Positions 8,417 to 16,513 of a stretch of 64,000 bases of DNA are shown one piece after another. The position numbers and the translations under genes were made by a program. Each line of letters begins with the position of its first letter. The stretch's first letter is position 1. The notes beneath the pieces are model-generated. The model had not been told where the DNA came from. It saw only the letters and a program-made list of their open reading frames with translations, and did not search any database. The stretch covers positions 558,001 through 622,000 of the forward strand of contig NZ_JAAZQJ010000001.1 in assembly GCF_012275375.1 (NCBI RefSeq), written 5' to 3'. This DNA is from Dyella sp. SG609 (lineage in GTDB: Bacteria; Pseudomonadota; Gammaproteobacteria; Xanthomonadales; Rhodanobacteraceae).

Positions 8417-8766
8417 TGGACCGCGCCAGGCGCAAAGCCCTGCTGCAGGCCTACAAGCTGGCTTTCCCGCCGATGGGCATCTACGCCGTCCGCAACCTGC
8501 GCAGCGGCCGCCTGCTGATCGGGCAGAGCGCCAACACCACCGGCGCGCTCAACCGCCACCGCACCCAGCTGCGCCTGGGCATGCACCGTATCGCGCAGCT
8601 GCAGAGCGATTGGCGCGAGCTGGGCGAGGAGGCGTTTGCGTTCGAGGTGGTGCAGGCGCAGGAAGAGCGCGCCGAGCCCACGTTCGATTACGCGTCCGAG
8701 CGCGAGGCACTGCTCGATGCATGGCGCGAGCGCGTGCCGCCCGGATCGAAGGATTCCTACCTCTAG
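8416..8766 (+). CDS. GIY-YIG nuclease family protein (divergent)
   Basis: A 116-residue protein translationally coupled to the DUF2239 gene. It contains MGIYAVRNLRSGRLLIGQS (residues about 20-38), where GIY is kept and YIG is LIG, then LNRHRTQLRLGMH with the expected arginine, and SDWRELGEEAFAFEVVQ with acidic residues of the family. This resembles small stand-alone GIY-YIG proteins of proteobacteria whose substrates are unknown. The start is fixed by the TGATG overlap. Activity as a nuclease is possible but not shown by the sequence. Confidence 0.75.
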   Translation: MDRARRKALLQAYKLAFPPMGIYAVRNLRSGRLLIGQSANTTGALNRHRTQLRLGMHRIAQLQSDWRELGEEAFAFEVVQAQEERAEPTFDYASEREALLDAWRERVPPGSKDSYL

Positions 8767-8884
8767 CGCAATGCGCCGCAAAAAAAATATGCGCGGAATT
8801 TATGCGCAGCCACCCGCGCTTGGTGGAGCCTTTATCCGCAGCGGCGCCAAGATGGCCTGGTTCCCCCAACGAGGTCCGTCGCTT

Positions 8885-9301
8885 ATGAGCATCCTGATCG
8901 TCCAAGGCCCGCATGCGGAAGGACACGCCGTCGGCGGCGATTTCGTGGCCGCGCTGCAGCGCGCGGTGCAGGCGGCGGGACATACGCTGGCGGTATGCCA
9001 GTGCGGGGGCGTGAAGGACCTGGTCGGGCGCATCCGCGAGCTGCGCGCGGACGACACCGAATTCGTGGTGCTCGATCCCGGCGAGCTGGCCGAACAGGTG
9101 CGCGCGCAACCCGACGGCCTGGGCGAAGCGCTGGATGCCTTGCCTTCGCCGTATATCGAGATCCACGACGACAGCGGCGCGGCCATGGCGCCGCCCGGCC
9201 CCGCGCGGCATGCGCCGCTGGCCACCATCGTGATCAACGGCGATCTGTCGACCAGTTATCGCATCGCCATGGGCATCGCCCTGCGCCAGCTGGCGGCGTG
9301 A
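8885..9301 (+). CDS. type II 3-dehydroquinate dehydratase-like protein with altered active site
   Basis: A 138-residue flavodoxin-like protein with the length and order of type II dehydroquinases. ILIVQGPH matches ILxLNGPN, VVLDPGELAE matches the xxNPGAYTH region, YIEIHDD matches PVIEVHLSN, and the ending DLSTSYRIAMGIA matches the GLGxxGYxLAL helix. The catalytic tyrosine loop after the first strand is absent, and the asparagine and histidine positions are changed (QGPH, PGELAE, IHDD). It is probably not a working dehydroquinase and may be a binding protein or pseudoenzyme. It stands alone between the GIY-YIG gene and a small gene. Confidence 0.6.
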   Translation: MSILIVQGPHAEGHAVGGDFVAALQRAVQAAGHTLAVCQCGGVKDLVGRIRELRADDTEFVVLDPGELAEQVRAQPDGLGEALDALPSPYIEIHDDSGAAMAPPGPARHAPLATIVINGDLSTSYRIAMGIALRQLAA

Positions 9302-9399
9302 AGGCGGTGTGGAGTGTGATACGCGTCGCGGTTGTGTCATATCCGTGTGCGAGCCTGCGCCTCCCGCAAGCACCAGTACATAAGAAGAAGAGGATGGCG

Positions 9400-9684
9400 A
9401 TGTCCATCGAACTGGACCAGGCCGACATCGACACGCTGCTGCATATCCATGCCGGCCGTCTGAAAGTGGTGGAAACGCGCCGCGCCGCGCGGTTGATGCT
9501 GATGGGCTATCTCGCCCCGCTCGAAGCCGGCTGTGCCGCGCTGGCGCCGGCGAAGATGGAGCGCAACGGCAAGACCGTGCCGCTGCGCATCACCTACCGC
9601 GGCAGCCGCCTGCTGGCGCTGCATCGCTGCGACGATGGCGGCGAGGACGGTCCCGCGCCGCGTCCCGTGCGCGCCGCCGGCTGA
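9400..9684 (+). CDS. hypothetical protein, small and soluble
   Basis: A 94-residue protein starting MSIELDQADIDTLLHIHAGR. The ATG at 9400 has AAGAGGA at good distance; another ATG at 9394 in frame is too close to it. The protein has an N-terminal helical part, a central GKTVPLRITYRGSRLLALHR that may be beta strands, and a disordered PAPRPVRAAG tail. No family was recognised. It ends 9 bases before the convergent ohr-like stop. Confidence 0.6.
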   Translation: MSIELDQADIDTLLHIHAGRLKVVETRRAARLMLMGYLAPLEAGCAALAPAKMERNGKTVPLRITYRGSRLLALHRCDDGGEDGPAPRPVRAAG

Positions 9685-9693
9685 GCCGCGGCT

Positions 9694-10185
9694 TCAGTCC
9701 AGCGACACCACGCAGTCGATGCCTTCGCGCGCCATCTTGGCGTAGGGGCAGATGCGCTCGGTGTTGCGCACCAGTTCTTCGGCGGTGGCGCGCGCCACGC
9801 CGGGAAGCTCGATGCGCACCCGCGCGATCAGCATGAACAAGCCGTCCACCGGATCGCGGCCGAAGGTGACCGCGGCGGTGACCGCCGCATCCGGAATCGC
9901 CACGCCCGCACGCGCGGCCAGCAGGGCCAGCGCGCCGTGGAAGCAGGCGGCATAGCCCGCGGCGAACAGCTGCTCGGGATTGGTGCCTTCGCCCTGGCCG
10001 CCGAGTTCCGCCGGCATGCGCAGGCGCACATCCAGCTTGCCGTCGTCGGAACAGGCCACGCCGGATGCACGCGCATGCGCGGCCTCGCCGCCGGTGACGC
10101 GCACGGTACCGGTGTAGAGCGGATGGAAATCCGCGCCGCGGTACTTGTCGAGCAGTGCAGTGGAAGGGCGCTGTGGCTGGCTCAC
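9694..10185 (-). CDS. ohr: organic hydroperoxide resistance protein, Ohr/OsmC family
   Basis: A 163-residue thiol peroxidase reducing organic hydroperoxides. The peroxidatic Cys81 is in NPEQLFAAGYAACFHGA and the resolving Cys146 is in RNTERICPYAKM; YTGTVRVTGGEAAHAR near the N-terminus matches the first strands. The C-terminus is typical. The start is GTG at 10185 with a weak ribosome site; about 20 residues precede the usual Ohr N-terminus. No OhrR gene is adjacent. It lies 23 bases before the NmrA-like gene stop, on the same strand. Confidence 0.9.
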   Translation of the reverse strand: MSQPQRPSTALLDKYRGADFHPLYTGTVRVTGGEAAHARASGVACSDDGKLDVRLRMPAELGGQGEGTNPEQLFAAGYAACFHGALALLAARAGVAIPDAAVTAAVTFGRDPVDGLFMLIARVRIELPGVARATAEELVRNTERICPYAKMAREGIDCVVSLD

Positions 10186-10208
10186 GTGGAACTCGCAGGC
10201 ATCTGCGC

Positions 10209-10970
10209 TTATACCGACTGCGCGAACTCGGAACGGTCGAACCAGGTCTGGAAATTCACCGCGCCGATCCGTGCGCCCGAAGCCGGCAGCAGCGAGTCCT
10301 TCTGCAGGATGGCGCCGAAGTACGGCGCGCTGGCATCGGCCAGGACTTCGTGCGGATCGTGGGTAAGCGTGAGAAAACGCTCGACCAGGGCCGACAGGCC
10401 GAACGCATCCGGGCCGGCGATTTCCACCGTGCCGTTCACCGGCTTGCCCAGCGCGTAATCGGTGACGGCGTCGGCCACGTCGTCCGAGGCGATCGGCTGG
10501 ATCAGCGCGGGCGACACATGCACCTGCCTGCCCTTGGCCGCGGCTTTGACGATGCCGCTGAGGAATTCGAAGAACTGGGTGGAGTGGACGATGGTGTAGG
10601 GGATGCCGCAGTCGCGGATGATCTGCTCCTGCACCAGCTTGGCGCGCATATAGCCGCTGTCCTTGAGGCGCTCGGTGCCGACCACGGAAAGCGCCACGTG
10701 GTGCCGCACGCCGGCCTTCTTCTCGGCGGCGGCGAGGTTGCCGCCCGCGGTGCGGAAGAAGTCCAGCACGGCCTGGTCCTCGAACGAGGGCGAGTTGGCC
10801 AGGTCGATCACGATATCGGCGCCGGCCAGCGCCGCGTCGAGGCCTTCGCCGGTCAGCGTGTTGATGCCCGAAGCCGGCGAGGCGGCAATGGCTTCATGCC
10901 CGCGCTGGCGCAGGCGCGCCACGACCTTGCTGCCGATCAGGCCGGTACCGCCGATGACCACGACTTTCAT
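10209..10970 (-). CDS. NmrA-like atypical SDR / NAD(P)-binding protein, paralogue 1
   Basis: A 253-residue Rossmann protein. The start MKVVVIGGTGLIGSKVV gives the GxxGxxG nucleotide motif at the N-terminus; a longer upstream frame has no family match and was rejected. Later blocks are HHVALSVVGTERL, YTIVHSTQFFEFL and QPIASDDVADAV. The Tyr-x-x-x-Lys catalytic motif of classical SDRs is not kept, as is usual for NmrA-like members. It is closely similar to the gene at 13127-13891. It may oxidise or sense NAD(P)H-linked redox state. Ohr follows it on the same strand. Confidence 0.8.
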   Translation of the reverse strand: MKVVVIGGTGLIGSKVVARLRQRGHEAIAASPASGINTLTGEGLDAALAGADIVIDLANSPSFEDQAVLDFFRTAGGNLAAAEKKAGVRHHVALSVVGTERLKDSGYMRAKLVQEQIIRDCGIPYTIVHSTQFFEFLSGIVKAAAKGRQVHVSPALIQPIASDDVADAVTDYALGKPVNGTVEIAGPDAFGLSALVERFLTLTHDPHEVLADASAPYFGAILQKDSLLPASGARIGAVNFQTWFDRSEFAQSV

Positions 10971-11107
10971 GGGGAATCTCCGCTGGGGGGCGCTGGATGC
11001 GCGTCGTGGTGATGCTAGGCAGCGGGGCAGGGAGGCGGTAGGCGCGGGGATGGGCGCATGGTGTTGCGTTGGGGGCATCAATCGACGCTGCGGCGCGCAC
11101 TTTGCTC

Positions 11108-11238
11108 GTCATTCCGGCGCAGGCCGGAATCCAGTAGCGACGGGCTGTATGGAGTGACAGCGCCAAAGAGCAGCTTTTAAGTCCCGCCGCGAAAATCGCA
11201 GGTCTTCGCTACTGGATTCCGGCCTGCGCCGGAATGAC
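11108..11238. repeat. REP-pair element, family A copy 2
   Basis: Arms GTCATTCCGGCGCAGGCCGG and CCGGCCTGCGCCGGAATGAC face each other around a less conserved core, with GAATCCAGTAGCGA and CGCTACTGGATTC continuing the symmetry inward. It lies directly behind the lysR-type gene, whose TAG stop is at 11242-11244. Confidence 0.85.
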
Positions 11239-11241
11239 GAG

Positions 11242-12225
11242 CTAAGCGGCAAGCCCATTCACATGCATCAACTCCAACCCCCGCACCGCCTCCGTCATGT
11301 AGTCGATAAACACCCGCACCCGCGTCGGCAGCTGCTGCCGGCTGAGATAGCACAGGTAATGCCCCCGGTCGTCCGGCGCGTATTGCGCAAGGCAGGCCAC
11401 CAGCCGTCCCTCGCGCAGGTAGTCGCTCACCATGTAGCCCGGCAGCTGCGCCAGCCCTTCGCCGCGCAGCACGCTTTCCAGCACCAGGTCCAGATCGTTG
11501 AAGGACGAGCGCGACGGCGGCACCAGCCTGCGCTTCTGCCCCTCCACCTTGAATTCCCAGTCCGCGATCCGCCCCGCCACCGTGCGGTAGTGGATGCAGG
11601 CATGCGCGTCCAGCTCGCCCACATTTTGCGGCAGGCCATGCGCCTGTACGTACGACGGCGCCGCGCACACCAGCAGCTGCATCGGCACCAGCCGCTTGGC
11701 GATCACCTGGCTGTCTTCCAGTTGCCCGTCGCGGAAGGCCACGTCGACGCGGTCGGAGGTGAAGTCGGCCAGGCGGTCGTCCAGCACCAGGTCGATGGCG
11801 ATCTCCGGATAGCGTGCGCGGAAATCCGCCAGCAGCGGCGCGATCACGCGGCGGCCGAAGCCCACCGTGGCGCTGATGCGCAGCTGCCCCTTCGGCGGGC
11901 CTTCGCGCAGCTCGCGCATTTCCTCCAGCGCCTGCACGATCCGCTGCACGCCGGGGTGGCAGTTGCGGAAGAACAGCTCGCCTTCGCGGGTCAGCGAGGT
12001 GTTGCGGGTGGTGCGCTGGAACAGCCGCGCATCGAGCTGCGCTTCCAGTTTCTGCACGCTGCGGCTGACCGCGGAGCGGCCCACGCCCAGGCGGTCGGCG
12101 GCGCGGGCGAAGCTGCCCTCGGCGGCGACGGCAATAAAGGCGACCACGCCGGCATAGCTGGCGGTAAAACTGGACGCCAGGGCGTCGGCCTCGTGCTGCG
12201 GTTTGTCCGGGAGGTTCAAGCTCAT
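11242..12225 (-). CDS. LysR-family transcriptional regulator
   Basis: A 327-residue LTTR. The HTH lies at about 28-65 (FIAVAAEGSFARAADRLGVG, SAVSRSVQKLEAQL), with RLFQRTTRNTSLTREG closing the DNA-binding domain. The effector domain (about 115-310) begins GQLRISATVGFGRRV. This resembles CrgA/AaeR-type regulators of oxidoreductase genes. It is flanked by two NmrA-like genes, one on each strand, so these are the likely targets. An extra N-terminal stretch of about 20 residues precedes the HTH. Confidence 0.88.
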   Translation of the reverse strand: MSLNLPDKPQHEADALASSFTASYAGVVAFIAVAAEGSFARAADRLGVGRSAVSRSVQKLEAQLDARLFQRTTRNTSLTREGELFFRNCHPGVQRIVQALEEMRELREGPPKGQLRISATVGFGRRVIAPLLADFRARYPEIAIDLVLDDRLADFTSDRVDVAFRDGQLEDSQVIAKRLVPMQLLVCAAPSYVQAHGLPQNVGELDAHACIHYRTVAGRIADWEFKVEGQKRRLVPPSRSSFNDLDLVLESVLRGEGLAQLPGYMVSDYLREGRLVACLAQYAPDDRGHYLCYLSRQQLPTRVRVFIDYMTEAVRGLELMHVNGLAA

Positions 12226-12348
12226 GCGCGGATAGCCTCGTCGATAGGGAGCCGGACGGATGCCGGCGCAGGCGCCGGCCGGTCCATGCCCCCTAGTCGT
12301 ATGAGCCCGGGCGTTTGTGACGCGGGCGGCGAAAAAAATCCGTCTCGG

Positions 12349-12936
12349 CTAAATCCCGCCCAGGCGCTGCTCGATCCGCCGGTCCGGGATGAACCACATC
12401 GCCGCCACCACCGCGTACAGCACGCAGGAAGCCACCGGGCTGCGCAAGGCCAGCGAGGTGGCCGCCAGATGGATCGCGATCGAGAGCCGCGTCTTGCGGT
12501 CCGCGCCCAGCGCCTTGCGCAACTCCGAGTGCTCGCCGCCGTTGGCCGCGATCAGCCTGCGCTCCAGCAGGCCCCACGACAGCGCGGTCAGCAGCAGGGT
12601 GATGCCGTAGCACACCGTCGGCACCGCGGCCGGCGCGGGCTGCGCCTTGTTGAGCCAGGCGGTGGAGAACGGAAACAGCGACAGGCAGAACAGGAAGAAC
12701 AGGTTCGCCCACAGCACGCTGCCGTCGACACGGCGGACCAGCTGGAACAGATGGTGATGGTTGGTCCAGTAGATGCCCACGTAGATGAAGCTGAGGATGT
12801 AGCTGAGGAAGACCGTGCCGTCCTCCAGCAGCGCTGTCCAGGTCGCGGCCGAAGGCACGTGCAGCTCCAGCACCATCACGGTGATCACCACCGCGATCAC
12901 GCCATCGGTGAATGCTTCCAATCGCCCCTTTTCCAT
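12349..12936 (-). CDS. TMEM175/DUF1211-family membrane protein
   Basis: A 195-residue membrane protein starting MEKGRLEAFTDGVIAVVITV. The first helix carries the family FTDG motif (FSDG in most TMEM175 channels), which lines the pore in characterised potassium channels. Six hydrophobic segments are visible, and INHHHLF-like residues NHHHLFQ lie in the second/third helix region. Bacterial members form tetrameric potassium-permeable channels. The start is chosen at the family N-terminus; an upstream in-frame start adds only basic, unconserved residues. Confidence 0.8.
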   Translation of the reverse strand: MEKGRLEAFTDGVIAVVITVMVLELHVPSAATWTALLEDGTVFLSYILSFIYVGIYWTNHHHLFQLVRRVDGSVLWANLFFLFCLSLFPFSTAWLNKAQPAPAAVPTVCYGITLLLTALSWGLLERRLIAANGGEHSELRKALGADRKTRLSIAIHLAATSLALRSPVASCVLYAVVAAMWFIPDRRIEQRLGGI

Positions 12937-13126
12937 CGCACCGCTCCGCCGTTCCGCCAGGCCTGCATGGTGGGCCGGAACGCGGCGCCGCATTGGTGCG
13001 CTTCCGGCAACGCGCTATGTCCCTCGCCGCGGCTTTTGGCGCTGCGGGTGCGGGCCTAGCATCGAAAACCTGGCTGCGGCCATTCGATCGCCCATGGACA
13101 TCGGCCATCGCCCGTTGAGGTAGCGC

Positions 13127-13891
13127 ATGAACATCGTTGTGGTGGGTGGTAACGGACTGGTCGGCCGCAACGTCGTGCGCCGCCTGCGCGCCAAGGGGCA
13201 CGAGGTGACGGCGGCATCGCGCGCCACCGGTGTCGACATCGTCAGCGGGAAAGGCCTGGCGCAGGCGCTGCAGGGCGCCGAAGTCGTGGTCGACGTGAGC
13301 AACTCGCCCGTGCTCGTCGGCGAGGCGCCGTGCGATTTCTTCAAGGCCGCCATCGCCAACCTGCTCGAGGCGGAAGCGGCGGCGGACGTGCAGCATCATG
13401 TCTCGCTGTCCGTGGTGGGCACCGAGCGGCTCGGCGACAGTCCTTACTTCCGCGGCAAGGCTTTCCAGGAGCAGCGCATCCGCGAGTCCGGCCTGCCGTT
13501 CACCGTGCTGCATGCCACGCAGTTCTTCGAATTCCTGCTGGATATCGTCGAGGTCAGCGTCTACGACCAGGCGCTGCGCCTGGCGCCGGCGTATATCCAG
13601 CCGGTGGCTTCCGCGGACGTCGCCGCCTGCCTGGCGGAACTGGCGGTGCGTCCGCCGCGCAACGGCGTGATCGAGATGGCGGGGCCGGAGCGCGAGCGGA
13701 TGTCCGAGATCATCCAGCGCTTTCTCACCCAGATCGAAGCACCGTACGACGTGGTCGCCGACCCGCTGGCGCCCTATTTCGGCGCGCGGCTGGCCAGCGA
13801 TTCCCTGCTTCCCGGCACCGATGCGCATCTGTGCGCGATGGACTTCGATGCCTGGATCGAGCAGTCCGAATACTGGGGCGCGAGCTGGTGA
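13127..13891 (+). CDS. NmrA-like atypical SDR / NAD(P)-binding protein, paralogue 2
   Basis: A 254-residue paralogue of the 10209-10970 gene. It starts MNIVVVGGNGLVGRNVV (nucleotide motif) and keeps HHVSLSVVGTERL, FTVLHATQFFEFL and QPVASADVAA at matching positions. The ending DAWIEQSEYWG corresponds to TWFDRSEFAQ in the paralogue. It is the first gene of a rightward set with a carboxymuconolactone decarboxylase-like gene and a cupin gene, a combination typical of regions controlled by ECF41 sigma factors. The substrate is unknown. Confidence 0.8.
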   Translation: MNIVVVGGNGLVGRNVVRRLRAKGHEVTAASRATGVDIVSGKGLAQALQGAEVVVDVSNSPVLVGEAPCDFFKAAIANLLEAEAAADVQHHVSLSVVGTERLGDSPYFRGKAFQEQRIRESGLPFTVLHATQFFEFLLDIVEVSVYDQALRLAPAYIQPVASADVAACLAELAVRPPRNGVIEMAGPERERMSEIIQRFLTQIEAPYDVVADPLAPYFGARLASDSLLPGTDAHLCAMDFDAWIEQSEYWGASW

Positions 13892-14014
13892 TGCGCATTG
13901 ATGCCATGCAGGCAACAGCGTGAGCCGCCGCGCGCGCCTACCGGCCGCTCGTCGCCTGTTCCAGTCTTCCGCCGGCCACGCAATGCCTTCCACCACCACC
14001 CACGAGGAAAGACC

Positions 14015-14494
14015 ATGAGCCAGCGCCTCAACTACCAGCAGCAGTCGCCCGAGCTGTTCAAGAAGTTCGCCGATTTCAGCCTTGCCCTGAATCATGCCTC
14101 GATCGAGGCGGCGATCCACGACCTGGTCAATATCCGCGCCTCGCAGCTCAACGGCTGCACCTTCTGCCTGGACATGCACGTGAAGGAGGCGACCTTGCAC
14201 GGCGAGCGCGCGCTGCGCCTGTATCACGTGGCGGCCTGGCGCGAATCCACGCTGTTCTCGCCGCGCGAGCGCGCCGCGCTGGCCTGGACCGAGGCGTTGA
14301 CCGAGCTGCCGCGCGAGGGTGTGGCGGACGAGCTCTACGAGCGCGTGCGCACCCAGCTTTCGGAGAAAGAGATCACCGACCTGACTTACCTGGTGATGGC
14401 GATCAATGCGTGGAACCGCATCAACGTGGCGTTCCGTCCGCAGCCGGGCGCGTTCGACAAGGCCTATGGCCTGGACAAGGCCGGGCTGGCCTGA
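14015..14494 (+). CDS. carboxymuconolactone decarboxylase (AhpD-like) family protein
   Basis: A 159-residue all-helical protein with the CxxC...H active-site pattern: Cys48, Cys51 and His55 in NGCTFCLDMHVKEA. Members are often small peroxidase/disulfide enzymes of the AhpD type rather than true decarboxylases. GAGGAAAG lies upstream of the ATG. It lies 123 bases after the NmrA-like gene and 20 bases before the cupin gene, so it is likely in one operon. The convergent ECF41-type sigma gene suggests the controlling factor. Confidence 0.88.
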   Translation: MSQRLNYQQQSPELFKKFADFSLALNHASIEAAIHDLVNIRASQLNGCTFCLDMHVKEATLHGERALRLYHVAAWRESTLFSPRERAALAWTEALTELPREGVADELYERVRTQLSEKEITDLTYLVMAINAWNRINVAFRPQPGAFDKAYGLDKAGLA

Positions 14495-14514
14495 TCACTG
14501 ACGAGGAGAACAGC

Positions 14515-14916
14515 ATGAGCGTTTCCAGAATCCTTGCGGCCCTGCTGCTGTCGGCCGCCGGTGCGGCCGGCGCGCAGGAAACCGGTCCGCATGCCAGCGT
14601 GGCCACCTTGATGACCAAGGCGTTGAGCGACTACCCCGGCAAGGAGGCCACCATGATTACCGTGGACTATCCGCCGGGCTCGGTGGATCCGGTGCATCGC
14701 CACGATGCGCATGCCTTCGTGTATGTGCTGGAAGGGTCGATCGTGATGGGCGTGAAGGGCGGCAAGCCGGTGACGCTGAAGGCGGGGGATACCTTCTATG
14801 AGGGGCCCAACGATGTGCACACCATCGGCCGCAATGCCAGCCAGACGCAGCCGGCGAAGTTCGTGGTGCTGTTGTTGAAAGAGCAGGGGAAGCCGCTGCT
14901 GACGCCGGTGCATTGA
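14515..14916 (+). CDS. exported cupin-domain protein
   Basis: A 133-residue protein with a signal peptide (ILAALLLSAAGAAGA, cleavage before QETG). One cupin barrel follows: motif 1 PVHRHDAHAFVYVLEGS supplies His/His/Glu-like metal ligands and motif 2 is GDTFYEGPNDVHTI. A periplasmic metal-dependent role is likely, but no reaction can be assigned. The start has GAGGAGAA upstream and lies 20 bases behind the CMD gene. Confidence 0.85.
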   Translation: MSVSRILAALLLSAAGAAGAQETGPHASVATLMTKALSDYPGKEATMITVDYPPGSVDPVHRHDAHAFVYVLEGSIVMGVKGGKPVTLKAGDTFYEGPNDVHTIGRNASQTQPAKFVVLLLKEQGKPLLTPVH

Positions 14917-14930
14917 GGCTGCTATTGAAC

Positions 14931-15136
14931 CCTTCTCCCCGTCGGGGAGCACGCGGGGAGCGCACATGGATGTGCGCGGCTTTGAGGAGCGAGGAAGGTG
15001 GCGGCAGCCGGATGAGGGGCCACTCTTGCCACGGTCGTTCTACGCAGCGAAGAAAAGCTCTTCGGCTTTTCTCGACCCTCGGCTCATCGCTCCGCCCGGC
15101 CCCTCACCCCAACCCTCTCCCCGGAGGGGAGAGGGG
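14931..15136. repeat. family C repeat, copy 1 (CTCTCCCC/GGGGAGAG type)
   Basis: Begins CCTTCTCCCCGTCGGGGAG and ends CCCTCTCCCCGGAGGGGAGA, with GGCCCCTCACCCCAACC before the second hairpin. Two other copies lie at 17556-17672 and 49595-49743. It separates the convergent cupin and ECF41 genes and may stop transcription from both sides. Confidence 0.75.
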
Positions 15137-15148
15137 GCAGGTGGCGGT

Positions 15149-16051
15149 TTAAAGTGGGGTCCACAGTTCCAGGCCAAGCTTTTGCGCCACGCCAACCAGC
15201 TTCTCCGGATTGCGCTGCACGAACATATCGGTGACCCGCTCGCCATCCGTCTCGACCATCATCACCGACTCCAGCTTCCCGCCGATCGAGCGCAGGATCG
15301 CCAGCCGTCCGTTGACCTCCACCACGTCGATACCCAGCTCGCCCTTGAAACGCAGCTTGCCGGCATACAGCAGCTGCGCGATCCGCTTGCCGCCAGGCAT
15401 CGGCCGGGGCAGCGAAGTGGTCCTGCCGCCGCCGTCGCCGATCAGCTCCGCGTCGTCGGCCAGCAAGGCCGTGAGCAGCTTGAATTCGCCCTCGGCCATG
15501 GCCTGCGCGAACCGCCGCACGATGCGCAGGTGCGATTCCGCGGACACCGCATAGCGCGGCCGCCCATCCTGCAGCTGCGTCTTCGCGCGGTGCACGATCT
15601 GGCGCACGCCGGCCTCGTTCTTGTCGATGATCCCGGCGATCTCGGGATAGCCCACGTCGAACACTTCGCGCAGCAGGAAGGCCGCGCGGGCCTCCGGCGA
15701 CAGGCGTTCGAGCAGCAGGAGCAGGGCGACCGACACCTCGCTGGAGCGCTCCTGCAGCTGTTCCGGCGTGTCCGCGGCGTCGGTCAGCATCGGCTCGGGC
15801 AGCCACATGCCGACGTAGTGCTCGCGCCGTGCCTTCAGCGCGCGCAGGCGGTCGATGGCGGTGCGGGCGGTGGCGGTGACCAGCCAGGCTTCGAGGTTCC
15901 CGATGCGCGATTGCTCGGCGGCATGCCAGCGCAGCCACACGTCCTGCACCACGTCCTCGGCATCGGCCACGCTGCCGAGCATGCCGTAGGCGATGCCTTG
16001 CAGGCGCGGGCGCAGGCCGTGGAAGACGGCGTTGAGGTCATTGGTGGCCAT
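15149..16051 (-). CDS. ECF41-type sigma factor with SnoaL-like C-terminal extension (SigJ-like)
   Basis: A 300-residue ECF sigma factor. Region 2 spans about 8-75 (GSVADAEDVVQDVWLRWH) and region 4 about 105-160 (LSPEARAAFLLREVFDVGYP). The linker has WLPEP (83-87), and the extra SnoaL-like domain (about 170-300) has DGGG (206-209), both hallmarks of group ECF41. This group has no classical anti-sigma factor; the C-terminal domain itself tunes activity. ECF41 genes usually sit beside carboxymuconolactone decarboxylase, oxidoreductase or epimerase genes, exactly what lies next to it here. Confidence 0.9.
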   Translation of the reverse strand: MATNDLNAVFHGLRPRLQGIAYGMLGSVADAEDVVQDVWLRWHAAEQSRIGNLEAWLVTATARTAIDRLRALKARREHYVGMWLPEPMLTDAADTPEQLQERSSEVSVALLLLLERLSPEARAAFLLREVFDVGYPEIAGIIDKNEAGVRQIVHRAKTQLQDGRPRYAVSAESHLRIVRRFAQAMAEGEFKLLTALLADDAELIGDGGGRTTSLPRPMPGGKRIAQLLYAGKLRFKGELGIDVVEVNGRLAILRSIGGKLESVMMVETDGERVTDMFVQRNPEKLVGVAQKLGLELWTPL

Positions 16052-16103
16052 GCGCTGTGCTTACCCCTTGCGTGGGAGCGATCCCTCGCCCGTGACGATC
16101 GTT

Positions 16104-16127
16104 TGCGCCACCTTGCATTGTGGCGCA
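16104..16127. promoter_or_regulatory. inverted repeat upstream of the ECF41 gene
   Basis: TGCGCCAC and GTGGCGCA form perfect 8-base arms around the spacer CTTGCATT, 53 bases before the sigma-factor start. It could be an operator or a hairpin in the leader. No known consensus was recognised. Confidence 0.35.
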
Positions 16128-16246
16128 GATGCACGGCGCCGGTTGGTGTCCGCGCGGAAACACGGTGGCGTCCCGCGCGGGCCTACAGCGGCGCGGCGGC
16201 GGTGGACATGCTGGCCGCCCTCGTTCATTCCTGCCGGGAGCAAGCC

Positions 16247-16513
16247 ATGACCGTATCCTTCGCCAAAGACATCGCCCCGCTGTTCACCGACGGCGACGCG
16301 CGCTGCATGGGCGGCATGGGCGTCCATCTGCGCGAGTACGACTACATGGCCAACCCAACTGGCGACGCCGTGTTCGCCGACTACGCCAACGCGCGCCACG
16401 TGCTGGCGCGCCTGGACGGCAGCGAGAAGCCGCGCATGCCGCCGGGCGGCCCCGGCTGGAACCAGGACCAGCTCGCGCTGTTCGCCGCGTGGATGAAGGA
16501 CTGGCAGCCCTGA
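16247..16513 (+). CDS. small protein resembling c-type cytochrome modules but lacking the haem motif
   Basis: An 88-residue protein starting MTVSFAKDIAPLFTDGDARC. The opening FAKDIAPLF and the ending MPPGGPGWNQDQLALFAAWM resemble the fold signature of small monohaem cytochromes (with its methionine-proline turn and final helix). However, only one cysteine is present and no CxxCH occurs. There is no signal peptide. It lies 103 bases before the DyP peroxidase gene and may be co-expressed with it. GGGAGCAAGCC precedes the ATG. The function is unknown. Confidence 0.65.
   Translation: MTVSFAKDIAPLFTDGDARCMGGMGVHLREYDYMANPTGDAVFADYANARHVLARLDGSEKPRMPPGGPGWNQDQLALFAAWMKDWQP

Noticed and set aside
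11263-13059. A forward open frame of about 600 codons antisense to LysR and the TMEM175-type gene
   Set aside because: No family resemblance, arginine/histidine/glutamine-rich, and both reverse-strand genes are clearly real.
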